Of a stretch of 34,115 nucleotides of DNA, positions 7,749 through 15,562 are shown one piece after another. Every line of letters begins with the position of its first letter. The first letter of the stretch is position 1. The translations under genes were made by a program, and so were the position numbers. This DNA is from an uncultured Prevotellaceae bacterium (lineage in GTDB: Bacteria > Bacteroidota > Bacteroidia > Bacteroidales > Bacteroidaceae). The stretch spans positions 1 through 34,115 of the forward strand of contig CADCEW010000026.1 in NCBI GenBank assembly GCA_902800585.1, in the 5' to 3' direction. Under the pieces are notes generated by a model. The model did not search any database, was not told where the DNA came from, and saw only the letters and a list, made by a program, of their open reading frames with translations.

Positions 7749-8807
7749 ATGAAGAAGTTATTAATGACAGCGATGATGATCGTCGCAAGTGTGGGGCAGA
7801 TGAATGCCCAGACAACTCAAAGACAAGTAGTAGAGGATGGTGGTACTGGACCATTCAAGTCGGAAGTGGTGGGCGATGCCTCCTGTCCTGGTTTCACTGT
7901 GTATCGCCCCCAGAACTTGAAGGAAATAGTGGCGCAGCAGGGTGTCCTGCCTGTGATTGTCTATGCCAACGGAGCCTGTTTCAACAACAATGTGGAGATG
8001 CGCCTGTTGCTGAGTGAGGTGGCATCCTACGGTTATGTGGCTGCTGCCATCGGTCCGTATGACGAAGCGGATGTGATGGCGCAGTGGAGAGGGGTGCTGA
8101 AGTCAGCTTATCCCGAAACCAAGGGAGAGGTAGTCATGGCTAATGGTGAGAAGATCCTGCCACTAACATCTGAAGAGCGGAAGGCTCGTGACGAGCAACA
8201 GGCAAAGCAGAGAGAGGAGGCTGCCAAGAATGCCAAGAAAGGTAAGAAGCAGAGTCAGCCTGCAGCCCCAGTCTTCAGGACCTATCCGAAGATGCTGTTA
8301 GAGGTTCTTGACTGGCTGACGGAGCAGAATGCCACCCAAGGCTCAGAGTACTACCACTGCCTTGATCTCGACCATGTGGCGGCAATGGGTCAGTCGTGCG
8401 GAGGTGCACAGGTGTTGGGTGTTGCCTACGACCCACGTATCAAGACCTGTGTGATGCTGAACACAGGTATAGGAGACATGGAAATGATGGGAGCGACGAA
8501 GGAGTCTCTCAAGAACCTTCATACACCGATGTTCTATATGATTGGCGGACCTGGCGATATTGCATATGCTAATGCACAGAAAGACTATGAGCGTATAGCT
8601 GATAATATCCCCGTGGTGATGCTGAATTCCAAGGACGGTCATAGTGGTACCTATTACGAGAAATATGGTGGTAACTATGCAAAGGCTGTCGTGAAATGGC
8701 TCGACTGGCAACTGAAAGGCAAGGTTGGTCAATCTGCCCTCTTCCTTGACGATGAATATCTGAAAATGAAATTCCCCGAATGGCAGGGTGTTCGAAAGAA
8801 TTTCTAG
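7749..8807 (+). CDS. Secreted alpha/beta hydrolase
   Basis: The protein has 352 residues from the ATG at 7749. Earlier in-frame starts lie inside the upstream remnant and before the promoter. A signal peptide (MKKLLMTAMMIVASVGQMNA) is followed by an alpha/beta hydrolase fold. The nucleophile elbow is GQSCG with Ser216, a strand-rich VIVYANGACF may carry the oxyanion hole, and the C-terminal KDGHSGTY supplies the likely catalytic His. The fold resembles the dienelactone hydrolase/chlorophyllase/cutinase-like group. A Lys/Glu/Gln-rich stretch (KARDEQQAKQREEAAKNAKK) is a charged insertion between core strands. The substrate is unknown; an esterase is most likely. A strong terminator follows. Confidence 0.85.
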   Translation: MKKLLMTAMMIVASVGQMNAQTTQRQVVEDGGTGPFKSEVVGDASCPGFTVYRPQNLKEIVAQQGVLPVIVYANGACFNNNVEMRLLLSEVASYGYVAAAIGPYDEADVMAQWRGVLKSAYPETKGEVVMANGEKILPLTSEERKARDEQQAKQREEAAKNAKKGKKQSQPAAPVFRTYPKMLLEVLDWLTEQNATQGSEYYHCLDLDHVAAMGQSCGGAQVLGVAYDPRIKTCVMLNTGIGDMEMMGATKESLKNLHTPMFYMIGGPGDIAYANAQKDYERIADNIPVVMLNSKDGHSGTYYEKYGGNYAKAVVKWLDWQLKGKVGQSALFLDDEYLKMKFPEWQGVRKNF

Positions 8808-8823
8808 ATATATCTAATATTGT

Positions 8824-8866
8824 AGAGCGGTGTGAGTATATCATTATTTCTCACGCCGCTCTTTTT
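8824..8866 (+). terminator. Rho-independent terminator after the hydrolase
   Basis: AGAGCGGTGTGAG (8824-8836) pairs with CTCACGCCGCTCT (8850-8862, one wobble) and continues into TTTTT. The 13-bp stem isolates the downstream secretion operon from upstream transcription. Confidence 0.92.
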
Positions 8867-8869
8867 GGT

Positions 8870-8899
8870 TTTTATAACAAAAGGAATGTTGTTATAAAA
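8870..8899. promoter_or_regulatory. Inverted repeat in front of the T9SS operon (operator candidate)
   Basis: TTTTATAAC (8870-8878) and GTTATAAAA (8891-8899) are perfect inverted copies 12 bases apart, just upstream of porP. The half-sites are AT-rich and the spacer does not make a stable hairpin likely, so a dimeric DNA-binding protein site is the better guess. I could not find a convincing TAnnTTTG box between here and the start codon. Confidence 0.45.
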
Positions 8900-8929
8900 T
8901 AAATAAAGGAATTTCTGCGTTATATATTC

Positions 8930-9862
8930 GTGAAAAAACGAATATTGACAGGATTGTTATGCTTGCTGTCAATCTATGCATTGGCGCAACAGGAAGCTTC
9001 TTTTGCCCATTACTGGGCAATGGAGCCTTCTTTTAATCCTGCGGCAGTAGGTAAAGAGTCTATGATTAATGTGACTGGTGCCTATAATATGAGTTTTGCC
9101 GGTTTTGAGCATAATCCCCGTACGTTGTATGTTGCGGCAGATATGCCTTTTCGCTTGATAGGAGCACTTCATGGAGTTGGAATACAGTTGATGAATGACG
9201 AGATAGGTCTTTTTACTCATAAACGAATCGTATTGCAATATGCGTATAAAACGAGAATGTTTGGAGGAACAATGAGTATTGGTATACAAGGGGGCATGCT
9301 AAGTGAAGGGTTTAAAGGTTCTGAGATAGACACGGATACTCCCAGTGACCCTGCTTTCTCGACCACCGATGTGACGGGAACGGCTATGGACATTAGTCTG
9401 GGACTCTATTATCAGCATGGCAGTTGGTATGCAGGAGCGTCCGTGCTTCATGTTACTGCACCCAGTGTCGAGCTTGGTGATAAATCTATTTTAGACATCA
9501 GTCGGATGTATTATTTGACGGGTGGATACAATATTCGGTTAAGAAATCCGTTTCTAACAATACACCCCACTGTGTTAGCACGTACAGATTGGGTTGATTA
9601 TCGGGTGGACTTAACGGCACGAGTGAAATACACTCATGACCGAAAAATGCTATACGGAGGTGTTGGCTATAGCCCGTCCCATTCAGTGACAGCAATGATT
9701 GGTGGTAATTTCCATGGTATTTGTCTTGGGTATAGTTATGAGATGTTTACTTCCGGAACAGGAATGGGGCATGGATGCCATGAGTTGTTTGTAGGTTATC
9801 AGACGGAATTGAACCTTCACAAGAAAGGACGTAACCGTCACCAAAGTGTGAGAATATTATAG
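8930..9862 (+). CDS. porP: PorP/SprF-family type IX secretion outer-membrane protein
   Basis: The protein has 310 residues and starts at GTG 8930, which gives a clean signal peptide (KKRILTGLLCLLSIYALAQ). The mature start QEASFAHYWAMEPSFNPAAVGKE is the PorP/SprF signature: an N-terminal 'NPAAAG'-type motif before a beta-barrel of about 12-14 strands. PorP is an outer-membrane component that connects the PorK/PorN ring to the outer membrane. It is the first gene of a porP-K-L-M-N operon with 9 bases to porK. No strong TAnnTTTG promoter is visible; a 9-bp inverted repeat upstream may be involved in control. Confidence 0.95.
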   Translation: MKKRILTGLLCLLSIYALAQQEASFAHYWAMEPSFNPAAVGKESMINVTGAYNMSFAGFEHNPRTLYVAADMPFRLIGALHGVGIQLMNDEIGLFTHKRIVLQYAYKTRMFGGTMSIGIQGGMLSEGFKGSEIDTDTPSDPAFSTTDVTGTAMDISLGLYYQHGSWYAGASVLHVTAPSVELGDKSILDISRMYYLTGGYNIRLRNPFLTIHPTVLARTDWVDYRVDLTARVKYTHDRKMLYGGVGYSPSHSVTAMIGGNFHGICLGYSYEMFTSGTGMGHGCHELFVGYQTELNLHKKGRNRHQSVRIL

Positions 9863-9871
9863 TATAAGGAT

Positions 9872-11329
9872 ATGAAGAAAATTTTTCGTATAATAGGTTG
9901 TGTGAGTGCTGCCGTCTTGTTGACGGGCTGTTTTGGCTCAAAACTTGCCTCGTCGAAAGGTGGTGAGGTAACTGGTGCCAGTGGACGTGCATTCAGTGAG
10001 CCAACGCCTTATGGCATGACACTGGTGAAACGAGGTCATTTGAAAATGGGTATTGAGAAGCAGGATAGTCTGTGGGGAAAGACCATGCCTGTTCGTGACA
10101 TCTCTGTAGAGAGTTTCTGGATGGATGAACATGAGGTTACTAACTCCATGTATCGTCAGTTTGTGAATTATGTCCGTGACTCTATCCTTCGTGAGCGTCT
10201 TGCAGACCCTAATTACGGTGGGGATGAGAGTTACAAGATAGAGGAGGATAAGTATGGCGAGCCTGTTACTCCTCATTTGAACTGGAAGAAGCCGTTGCCT
10301 CGTAAACCCAATGAGGATGAGCAGCGCGCTTTTGAAAGTCTATATACTACAAATCCTGTGACAGGTGAAAAGATGATAGATTGGCGTCAGTTGAATTATC
10401 GCTATGAGGTCTATGACTATACTGAGGCAGCCAAGCGTAAATATCGTGTAGACCCACAGGAACGTATCCTCAATACAGACCTTCGTGCCAATACCAACGA
10501 ACAGATATGGATTTCCAAGGATACTGCTTATGTTGATGATGAAGGTAGGATTGTCCGCCAGACCATTAATCGTCAATATACGGGTCCATGGGACTTCCTG
10601 AATACTTATATTGTGAATGTGTATCCTGATACGACTTGTTGGGTGAATGACTTCCCCAATGCAGACAATGAGGGCTATATGCGTTATTATTTCTCCAGTG
10701 CCGCCTATAACGACTATCCTGTAGTGGGTGTGACATGGGAGCAGGCAAATGCCTTCTGCGCATGGCGTACGGAATATTTATTGAAGGGATTGGGTGGTGC
10801 TGCCCGTTATATCCAGCGTTACCGTCTTCCGACAGAGGCAGAATGGGAATATGCTGCCCGAGGCAAAGACCAGAATGAGTTTCCATGGGAGAATCAGGAT
10901 GTGGCATCAGGTAATGGATGTTTCTATGCCAATTTCAAACCCGACAAAGGTAACTATACTAAGGATGGTAATTTGATAACCAGTCGTGTGGGTATCTATG
11001 CCTCTAACACGAATGGTCTTTATGATATGGCTGGTAATGTTGCTGAATGGACCAGTACTATCTATACAGAGGCTGGTGTGGAGTCGATGAATGATATCAA
11101 TCCCCAATTGAAGTATAATGCAGCCTTAGAAGATCCCTACCGTCTGAAAAAGAAGAGTGTGAGGGGTGGCTCATGGAAAGACCCAGAGTCTTACATTCGT
11201 TCCGCATGGCGTACGTTTGAATATCAAAACCAGCCACGTAGTTATATTGGATTCCGTTGTGTACGCAGTATGGCTAACACAACCAGTGATAAGGTGAAAA
11301 GTAAGAAATCAAAATCTAGCAAGAAATGA
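9872..11329 (+). CDS. porK: PorK/GldK type IX secretion ring lipoprotein
   Basis: The protein has 485 residues. A lipoprotein signal peptide ends in LLTGC with the lipidated Cys at 20. The body is an FGE-sulfatase/SUMF1-like domain, shown by YGMTLVKRGHLKMG, FWMDEHEVTNSMYRQFVNYV, RLPTEAEWEYAARG, NGLYDMAGNVAEWTS, VRGGSWKDP and YIGFRCVRS. Family members lack formylglycine-generating activity and instead build the large PorK/PorN ring in the periplasm under the outer membrane. The tail is lysine- and serine-rich (SKKSKSSKK). Its stop overlaps the porL start by four bases (ATGA), implying coupled translation. Confidence 0.96.
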   Translation: MKKIFRIIGCVSAAVLLTGCFGSKLASSKGGEVTGASGRAFSEPTPYGMTLVKRGHLKMGIEKQDSLWGKTMPVRDISVESFWMDEHEVTNSMYRQFVNYVRDSILRERLADPNYGGDESYKIEEDKYGEPVTPHLNWKKPLPRKPNEDEQRAFESLYTTNPVTGEKMIDWRQLNYRYEVYDYTEAAKRKYRVDPQERILNTDLRANTNEQIWISKDTAYVDDEGRIVRQTINRQYTGPWDFLNTYIVNVYPDTTCWVNDFPNADNEGYMRYYFSSAAYNDYPVVGVTWEQANAFCAWRTEYLLKGLGGAARYIQRYRLPTEAEWEYAARGKDQNEFPWENQDVASGNGCFYANFKPDKGNYTKDGNLITSRVGIYASNTNGLYDMAGNVAEWTSTIYTEAGVESMNDINPQLKYNAALEDPYRLKKKSVRGGSWKDPESYIRSAWRTFEYQNQPRSYIGFRCVRSMANTTSDKVKSKKSKSSKK

Positions 11330-12141
11330 CTGTATATAGTAAACTGAATATCATCTATAAGTTGCAGAAATGGATGGACAGTGTTCCTGGCCAGACATTC
11401 CTGAACTATGCCTATAGTTGGGGTGCCTCTATCGTAATCTTGGGTACCCTGTTTAAACTGACCCACTTGCCAGGTGCCAATTTCTTCCTGTACTTAGGTA
11501 TGGGTACCGAGGTTGTTGTGTTCTTCCTTTCTGCCTTTGACCGTCCTTTCGACAAAACAGCAGATGGAATGGATTTAGATATCCATGCAGGTGGGAATGA
11601 AGAGTCTGCAGTAGTCGTAAATGGTGAGAAGCCTCATACCGTTATCAGTGGAACGGGAGGAGGTGCTGTTATTGGAGGTAGCGGTACAGTCATCGGTGGA
11701 ACAGGCGGTAGTGCTGTTATTGGAGGTACTGGTGATGGTTCTATTGTGGGTGGCACTGGCGGTGGTACTGTTATCATCAATGGCGGTGGTTCTATTGGTG
11801 GAGGCGGCTCTAATGAGTCTTTCACTACAGGTGCTCCTGCTGGCGTGGCAGAGGCTACAGGCAATTATATCGATGAATTGAATGAACTGACAGAAGTGCT
11901 TCGTAAGGTTAGTGAGCAGAGTAAGCGACTCACTGCTGACTCAGAGGAAATGGAAAATCTGAACCGTACGCTGACAGGTATCAGTCGCGTTTATGAGATG
12001 CAGTTGAAAAGTGCCAGTTCCCAGATGGGCACCATTGATGAAATTAATGAGCAGACGCGTCACATGGCACGTCAGATTGCGGAACTGAATGCAATCTATG
12101 CCCGTATGATTGAGGCAATGCAGATTAGAAGTCAGATGTAA
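11326..12141 (+). CDS. porL: PorL/GldL type IX secretion motor protein with a glycine-rich insert
   Basis: The protein has 271 residues. Two membrane helices (about residues 31-46 and 52-71) carry the family motif GMGTEVVVFFLSAFD. The membrane glutamate (E62) corresponds to the residue that GldL/PorL proteins need for the proton-driven motor with PorM. Residues 109-161 are a glycine-rich, repetitive stretch built from variants of AVIGGTGG, between the membrane part and a C-terminal coiled coil (about 183-260) in the cytoplasm. GldL of Flavobacterium is shorter, and this stretch probably explains part of the extra length. Partners are PorM (next gene) and, through it, the PorK/N ring. Confidence 0.96.
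   Translation: MTVYSKLNIIYKLQKWMDSVPGQTFLNYAYSWGASIVILGTLFKLTHLPGANFFLYLGMGTEVVVFFLSAFDRPFDKTADGMDLDIHAGGNEESAVVVNGEKPHTVISGTGGGAVIGGSGTVIGGTGGSAVIGGTGDGSIVGGTGGGTVIINGGGSIGGGGSNESFTTGAPAGVAEATGNYIDELNELTEVLRKVSEQSKRLTADSEEMENLNRTLTGISRVYEMQLKSASSQMGTIDEINEQTRHMARQIAELNAIYARMIEAMQIRSQM
11646..11811 (+). repeat. Glycine-rich imperfect repeat inside porL
   Basis: The DNA repeats GGT/GGA-rich units such as GTGCTGTTATTGGAGGTA, at about 11662 and again at about 11711. They encode A/T-V-I-G-G-x-G motifs. Copies are imperfect and in frame. The stretch is a likely site of length variation. Confidence 0.8.
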
Positions 12142-12150
12142 GAAGTAAGA
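12134..12150 (+). repeat. 17-base dispersed spacer sequence, copy 1
   Basis: AGATGTAAGAAGTAAGA spans the porL stop and the porL-porM spacer. The same 17 bases occur on the minus strand at 27809-27825, far away and unrelated in gene content. It looks like a dispersed short intergenic element or a recurrent spacer type. Confidence 0.6.
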
Positions 12151-12158
12151 GGTAAGAA

Positions 12159-13721
12159 ATGGCTATTAAGAAAAGACCGATTTCTCCACGCCAGAAGATG
12201 ATTAATTTGATGTATGTCGTCCTCATGGCATTATTAGCATTGAACGTCTCGACTGAGGTGCTCAACGGCTTTTCATTGGTAGAGGAGAGCCTAAAACGCA
12301 CAACGCTCAATGCGACAAAGGAGAATCTTGCCATCTATGACAACTTTGCTGTGCAGATGAAGAAGAATCCTCAGAAAGTGAAACAGTGGTATGATAAGTC
12401 GCAAAAAGTCAAAGAAATGAGTAATAAACTCTATGACTTGGCAGATGAATTGAAACTTGCTATTGTGAAAGAGGCAGATGGTGAGGATGGTGATGTGCGT
12501 AATATCCGCAACAAGGAAGACTTGGAGGCTGCCTCACAGGTGATGCTTGCTCCTGGACGTGGTAGAGGTAAAGAATTGTATGATGCCATCAATGCCTATC
12601 GTAATGCTATGTTGGGAATGGTGACAGACTATAAGCAGAAGAAACTGATAGCCTCCAATCTCACTACGGAGATTCCGAAGAATGCTATGGCGATGGGTAA
12701 GAACTGGCAGGAATATATGTTTGAATCGATGCCTACGGCAGCCGCTGTGACTTTGTTGAGTAAATTACAGAACGACGTGCGTTATGCGGAAGGTGCCGTA
12801 TTACACACTTTGGTATCTAATATTGACGTGAAGGATATCCGTGTCAATGCGTTGAATGCCTTTGTCATTCCCAATGCACAGACTGTTGTACGTGGTGATA
12901 AGTTTTCTGCACGTATCGTCATGGCTGCAGTGGATACGACACAGGCTCCTCAGATATTCATCGGGGGTAAGGAGATGAATCTGACAGACGGACTCTATGA
13001 GACAATTGCAGGTCGCACAGGTGACTTTACCCTTGAAGGCTATATACAAGTACAGAATGGTAATGGTGAACTGATTAAGCGTAATTTCTCACAGAAATAT
13101 TCGGTGGTTGATCCTTCCGCTACGGTGAGCGCTGACTTGATGAACGTGCTCTATGCAGGTTATAGCAACCCGTTGAGTATCAGTGTACCTGGTGTACCGG
13201 TGACGAAGATACAGGCATCCATGACAGGGGGGACGCTTCAGCCAGTAGGTCCAGGCAAATATATAGCCCGACCTTCTACCGCAGGACAGAACGTGACTAT
13301 CACAGTGACCTCGACAAATACAGGTCGTCCACAGCAGATGGGAAGTGTTACCTTCCGTGTGCGTCGCTTGCCTGATCCCACACCTTATATTAATGTAAAG
13401 GATGAGAATGGTGCGGATCGTTTCAAGAGCGGAGGCTTGACAAAGGCTCAGTTGCTTGCTGCTGATGGTATTGGTGCTGCTATTGACGATGGCATTCTCG
13501 ATGTGCCGTTCCATGTACAGAGTTTCGAGGCAGTCTTCTTTGACAATATGGGAAATGCCGTTCCGATGGTCAGTGACGGTGCTCACTTCTCTGCTCGCCA
13601 GAAAGAAACGTTCCGTAAACTGCAACGCAACCGTCGTTTTTATATCTCAAGAGTGACGGCAACAGGTCCGGATGGTACTGCTCGTAAGTTGAAGGCCTCT
13701 ATGGAAGTAATTGTGAAATAA
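12159..13721 (+). CDS. porM: PorM/GldM type IX secretion motor and transmission protein
   Basis: The protein has 520 residues. The cytoplasmic start KKRPISPRQKMINLMYVVLM and the single membrane helix (about residues 13-34) are the most conserved part of the family and pair with PorL to form the proton-driven motor. A long periplasmic part follows: helices to about 210, then beta-rich domains (YSVVDPSATVSADLMNVLYAGYSNPLSISVPGV and onwards) ending in MEVIVK. These domains transmit torque to the PorK/PorN ring. The length is close to the usual 510-520. It lies 17 bases after porL and 14 before porN. Confidence 0.97.
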   Translation: MAIKKRPISPRQKMINLMYVVLMALLALNVSTEVLNGFSLVEESLKRTTLNATKENLAIYDNFAVQMKKNPQKVKQWYDKSQKVKEMSNKLYDLADELKLAIVKEADGEDGDVRNIRNKEDLEAASQVMLAPGRGRGKELYDAINAYRNAMLGMVTDYKQKKLIASNLTTEIPKNAMAMGKNWQEYMFESMPTAAAVTLLSKLQNDVRYAEGAVLHTLVSNIDVKDIRVNALNAFVIPNAQTVVRGDKFSARIVMAAVDTTQAPQIFIGGKEMNLTDGLYETIAGRTGDFTLEGYIQVQNGNGELIKRNFSQKYSVVDPSATVSADLMNVLYAGYSNPLSISVPGVPVTKIQASMTGGTLQPVGPGKYIARPSTAGQNVTITVTSTNTGRPQQMGSVTFRVRRLPDPTPYINVKDENGADRFKSGGLTKAQLLAADGIGAAIDDGILDVPFHVQSFEAVFFDNMGNAVPMVSDGAHFSARQKETFRKLQRNRRFYISRVTATGPDGTARKLKASMEVIVK

Positions 13722-13735
13722 TAAAATAAACAGAT

Positions 13736-14812
13736 ATGAAGAGAGTTTGGTTCTTTTTAATGATATCGCTGATGGCTGCCAATGTGACGGCTCAGCCTAA
13801 GGTCCGTCGCCAACAGAAAACAGAGACGAAGGCACAGACTCAGAAAGTGACAGCGCAAAATCAAGGTATTAGCCAGCGTGCCCGTTTGATGTATCCTACT
13901 TCTTTGGATATGCCAGAGGATGTTGTATGGCGTCGTGACATTTATCGTGAGATTAACCTGAACGATGAGGCGAACTCAGGACTTTACTATCCAGTAGAGC
14001 CTATTGACAAGCAGATGAATCTCTTTACCTATGTATTCAAACTCGCCTTGAATGGTTATATACCCATCTATGAATATCGACTTGATGGCAATGAGTCGTT
14101 CAGTGATTCTTCAAAAGTGGCTATCAAGACTATGTTGGATAACTATCACATTCTCTATGAGACACGTGATGGGAAGATTCGTGTGGAGAATAGCGATATT
14201 CCTTCTGCGGAGGTGAAGATGTACTATCTGAAGGAGTCCGCTTATTACGACCAGTCGAATGCACAGTTCCGTCGTAAGGTAATAGCACTCTGTCCAGTGA
14301 TGGTACGAGAGGATGATTTTGGTGGTGAAGCCGCTAAATATCCGTTATTCTGGGTGAAGTATACTGACTTGGAACCTTACTTGAGTCGTCAAAGTGTGCA
14401 GGCTTCGGATCTCAACAATGCTGCCACGATGACCTTGGAGGATTATTTCACACTGAACCAATATCAGGGAAAGATTTATAAGGCAGGCAACCGTATGACA
14501 CAGGCACAACAGCGTCCACAGTTTGGAGAATTCGATATGACGAATGCTGATGATGCATCCAAGAAAGAACAAGCGAAGATTGAAAAAGAGTTGCTCGCCT
14601 TTGAACGTGGTATGTTCGGACATACACCTGAACGTGACTCCTTGGATTCTATAGCCAAGATACAACCGGAGAATGAGAAAGTTTCAAAGAAAAAGAGCTC
14701 ACGAAACAGTCGTCGTGACCGTACTGTGAAATCAAAGAAGAGCAAGGGTTCCAATGAAGGTGGTTCTACTTCTTCTTCTGCGCGTATAACAGTACGCCGT
14801 CAGCGACATTAA
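13736..14812 (+). CDS. porN: PorN/GldN type IX secretion ring protein
   Basis: The protein has 358 residues with signal peptide MKRVWFFLMISLMAANVTAQ. The conserved core includes DVVWRRDIYREINLNDEANSGLYYP and NLFTYVFKLALNGYIPIYEYRLDG, then YLKESAYYDQSNAQFRRKVIALCPV and YPLFWVKYTDLEPYLSR. These are GldN family hallmarks. It binds PorK to form the periplasmic ring and contacts PorM. The N-terminal stretch after the signal and the C-terminal ~60 residues are Lys/Ser/Arg-rich and low complexity. It is the last gene of the operon; no clear terminator follows. Confidence 0.96.
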   Translation: MKRVWFFLMISLMAANVTAQPKVRRQQKTETKAQTQKVTAQNQGISQRARLMYPTSLDMPEDVVWRRDIYREINLNDEANSGLYYPVEPIDKQMNLFTYVFKLALNGYIPIYEYRLDGNESFSDSSKVAIKTMLDNYHILYETRDGKIRVENSDIPSAEVKMYYLKESAYYDQSNAQFRRKVIALCPVMVREDDFGGEAAKYPLFWVKYTDLEPYLSRQSVQASDLNNAATMTLEDYFTLNQYQGKIYKAGNRMTQAQQRPQFGEFDMTNADDASKKEQAKIEKELLAFERGMFGHTPERDSLDSIAKIQPENEKVSKKKSSRNSRRDRTVKSKKSKGSNEGGSTSSSARITVRRQRH

Positions 14813-14813
14813 T

Positions 14814-14837
14814 GCAGATTTTTTATAAAAAATTTGC
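14814..14837. promoter_or_regulatory. 24-bp near-perfect palindrome overlapping a -33 element
   Basis: GCAGATTTTTTA and TAAAAAATTTGC form a palindrome with a single mismatch and no loop. It starts just after the porN stop, and its right end includes the TTTG (14833-14836) of the next promoter. The position suits an operator; it may also act as weak transcription stop for the operon. Confidence 0.5.
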
Positions 14838-14864
14838 AAATATCGAAAAAAATGTGTATCTTTG
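14833..14864 (+). promoter_or_regulatory. Promoter of the outer-membrane barrel gene
   Basis: TTTG at 14833-14836, 20 bases, then TATCTTTG at 14857-14864, with the ATG at 14891. Both elements match the Bacteroidetes consensus fully. Confidence 0.8.
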
Positions 14865-14890
14865 CAGCAAGATAGTAAAAAGTAAGGATT

Positions 14891-15487
14891 ATGAAAAAGA
14901 TATTGACTGTTGTTATTTTAGCGTGCATCGCATTTGCTATACCAGCCCAAGCTCAGGTGAAGTTTGGTTTGAAGGGTGGCTTGAACTTGACATCAATCAC
15001 AGGTGATTCAGAAGGGGTGTCTAATAAGGCAGGTTTCTATATTGGTCCTACAGTCAAGTTTACTCTTCCTGTAGTTGGTCTGAGTTTAGATGCTTCTGCT
15101 CTTTATGATCAGCGTCAGGGAAAGATAAAGGGCACAGACCAGACGATAAAGTCTCAGTCTATTCAAATTCCTATCAACGTGCGCTATGGTTTTGGCTTGA
15201 GCAGTGTTGTAAATGTATTTGCCTTTGCTGGTCCTCAGTTTGGTTTTAATATTGGTGATAAGAGTAAATTGTTGGATCAGATAGGTGAATGGTCGCTGAA
15301 GAGCAGTAATATCAGTGGTAATGTGGGTATCGGTGCTACCGTGTTCAGTAAGTTACAGATTACCGCAAACTACAATTTCCAGTTGAGTAAGACGGGTGAG
15401 GTAGAGTATATCAAGGAAGACGGGACTACAGGAACAGGAAAGTTGAAATTCAACTCCTGGCAGTTGGGTCTCGGATACTATTTCTAA
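14891..15487 (+). CDS. Outer-membrane beta-barrel protein (PorT/OMP_b-brl type)
   Basis: The protein has 198 residues. The signal peptide (MKKILTVVILACIAFAIPAQA) is followed by VKFGLKGGLNLTSITGDS, the typical start of the small eight-stranded OMP_b-brl_2 barrels. Alternating strands run to the C-terminal aromatic residue (WQLGLGYYF), the signal for outer-membrane assembly. PorT, another type IX secretion factor, belongs to the same broad family and the gene follows porN, but small barrels of this kind are numerous and this one has its own promoter. I therefore do not call it porT. The start at 14891 follows the promoter; an upstream in-frame ATG at 14812 would precede it and is rejected. Confidence 0.88.
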   Translation: MKKILTVVILACIAFAIPAQAQVKFGLKGGLNLTSITGDSEGVSNKAGFYIGPTVKFTLPVVGLSLDASALYDQRQGKIKGTDQTIKSQSIQIPINVRYGFGLSSVVNVFAFAGPQFGFNIGDKSKLLDQIGEWSLKSSNISGNVGIGATVFSKLQITANYNFQLSKTGEVEYIKEDGTTGTGKLKFNSWQLGLGYYF

Positions 15488-15512
15488 AACTAAACAACAT
15501 TTTAAAATACAT

Positions 15513-15551
15513 AGAGGCATACCTGCAAATGCAAGGGTGCCTCTTGTTGTT
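15513..15551 (+). terminator. Terminator between the barrel gene and priA
   Basis: AGAGGCA (15513-15519) pairs with TGCCTCT (15538-15544), with further pairing of ACC/GGT inside, and is followed by TGTTGTT. The T tract is interrupted, so some read-through into priA is likely. Confidence 0.7.
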
Positions 15552-15562
15552 CATAAGAACGA

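Noticed and set aside
10566-10907. 113-codon frame opposite porK
   Set aside because: Low-complexity product without homology, opposite a strongly conserved gene.
14812-15006. 64-codon rightward frame before the barrel gene
   Set aside because: It runs across the promoter and out of frame with the clear signal peptide of the barrel protein.
14891-15487. Calling this barrel PorT
   Set aside because: Only the broad family fits; the gene has its own promoter, and small barrels of this type are common.
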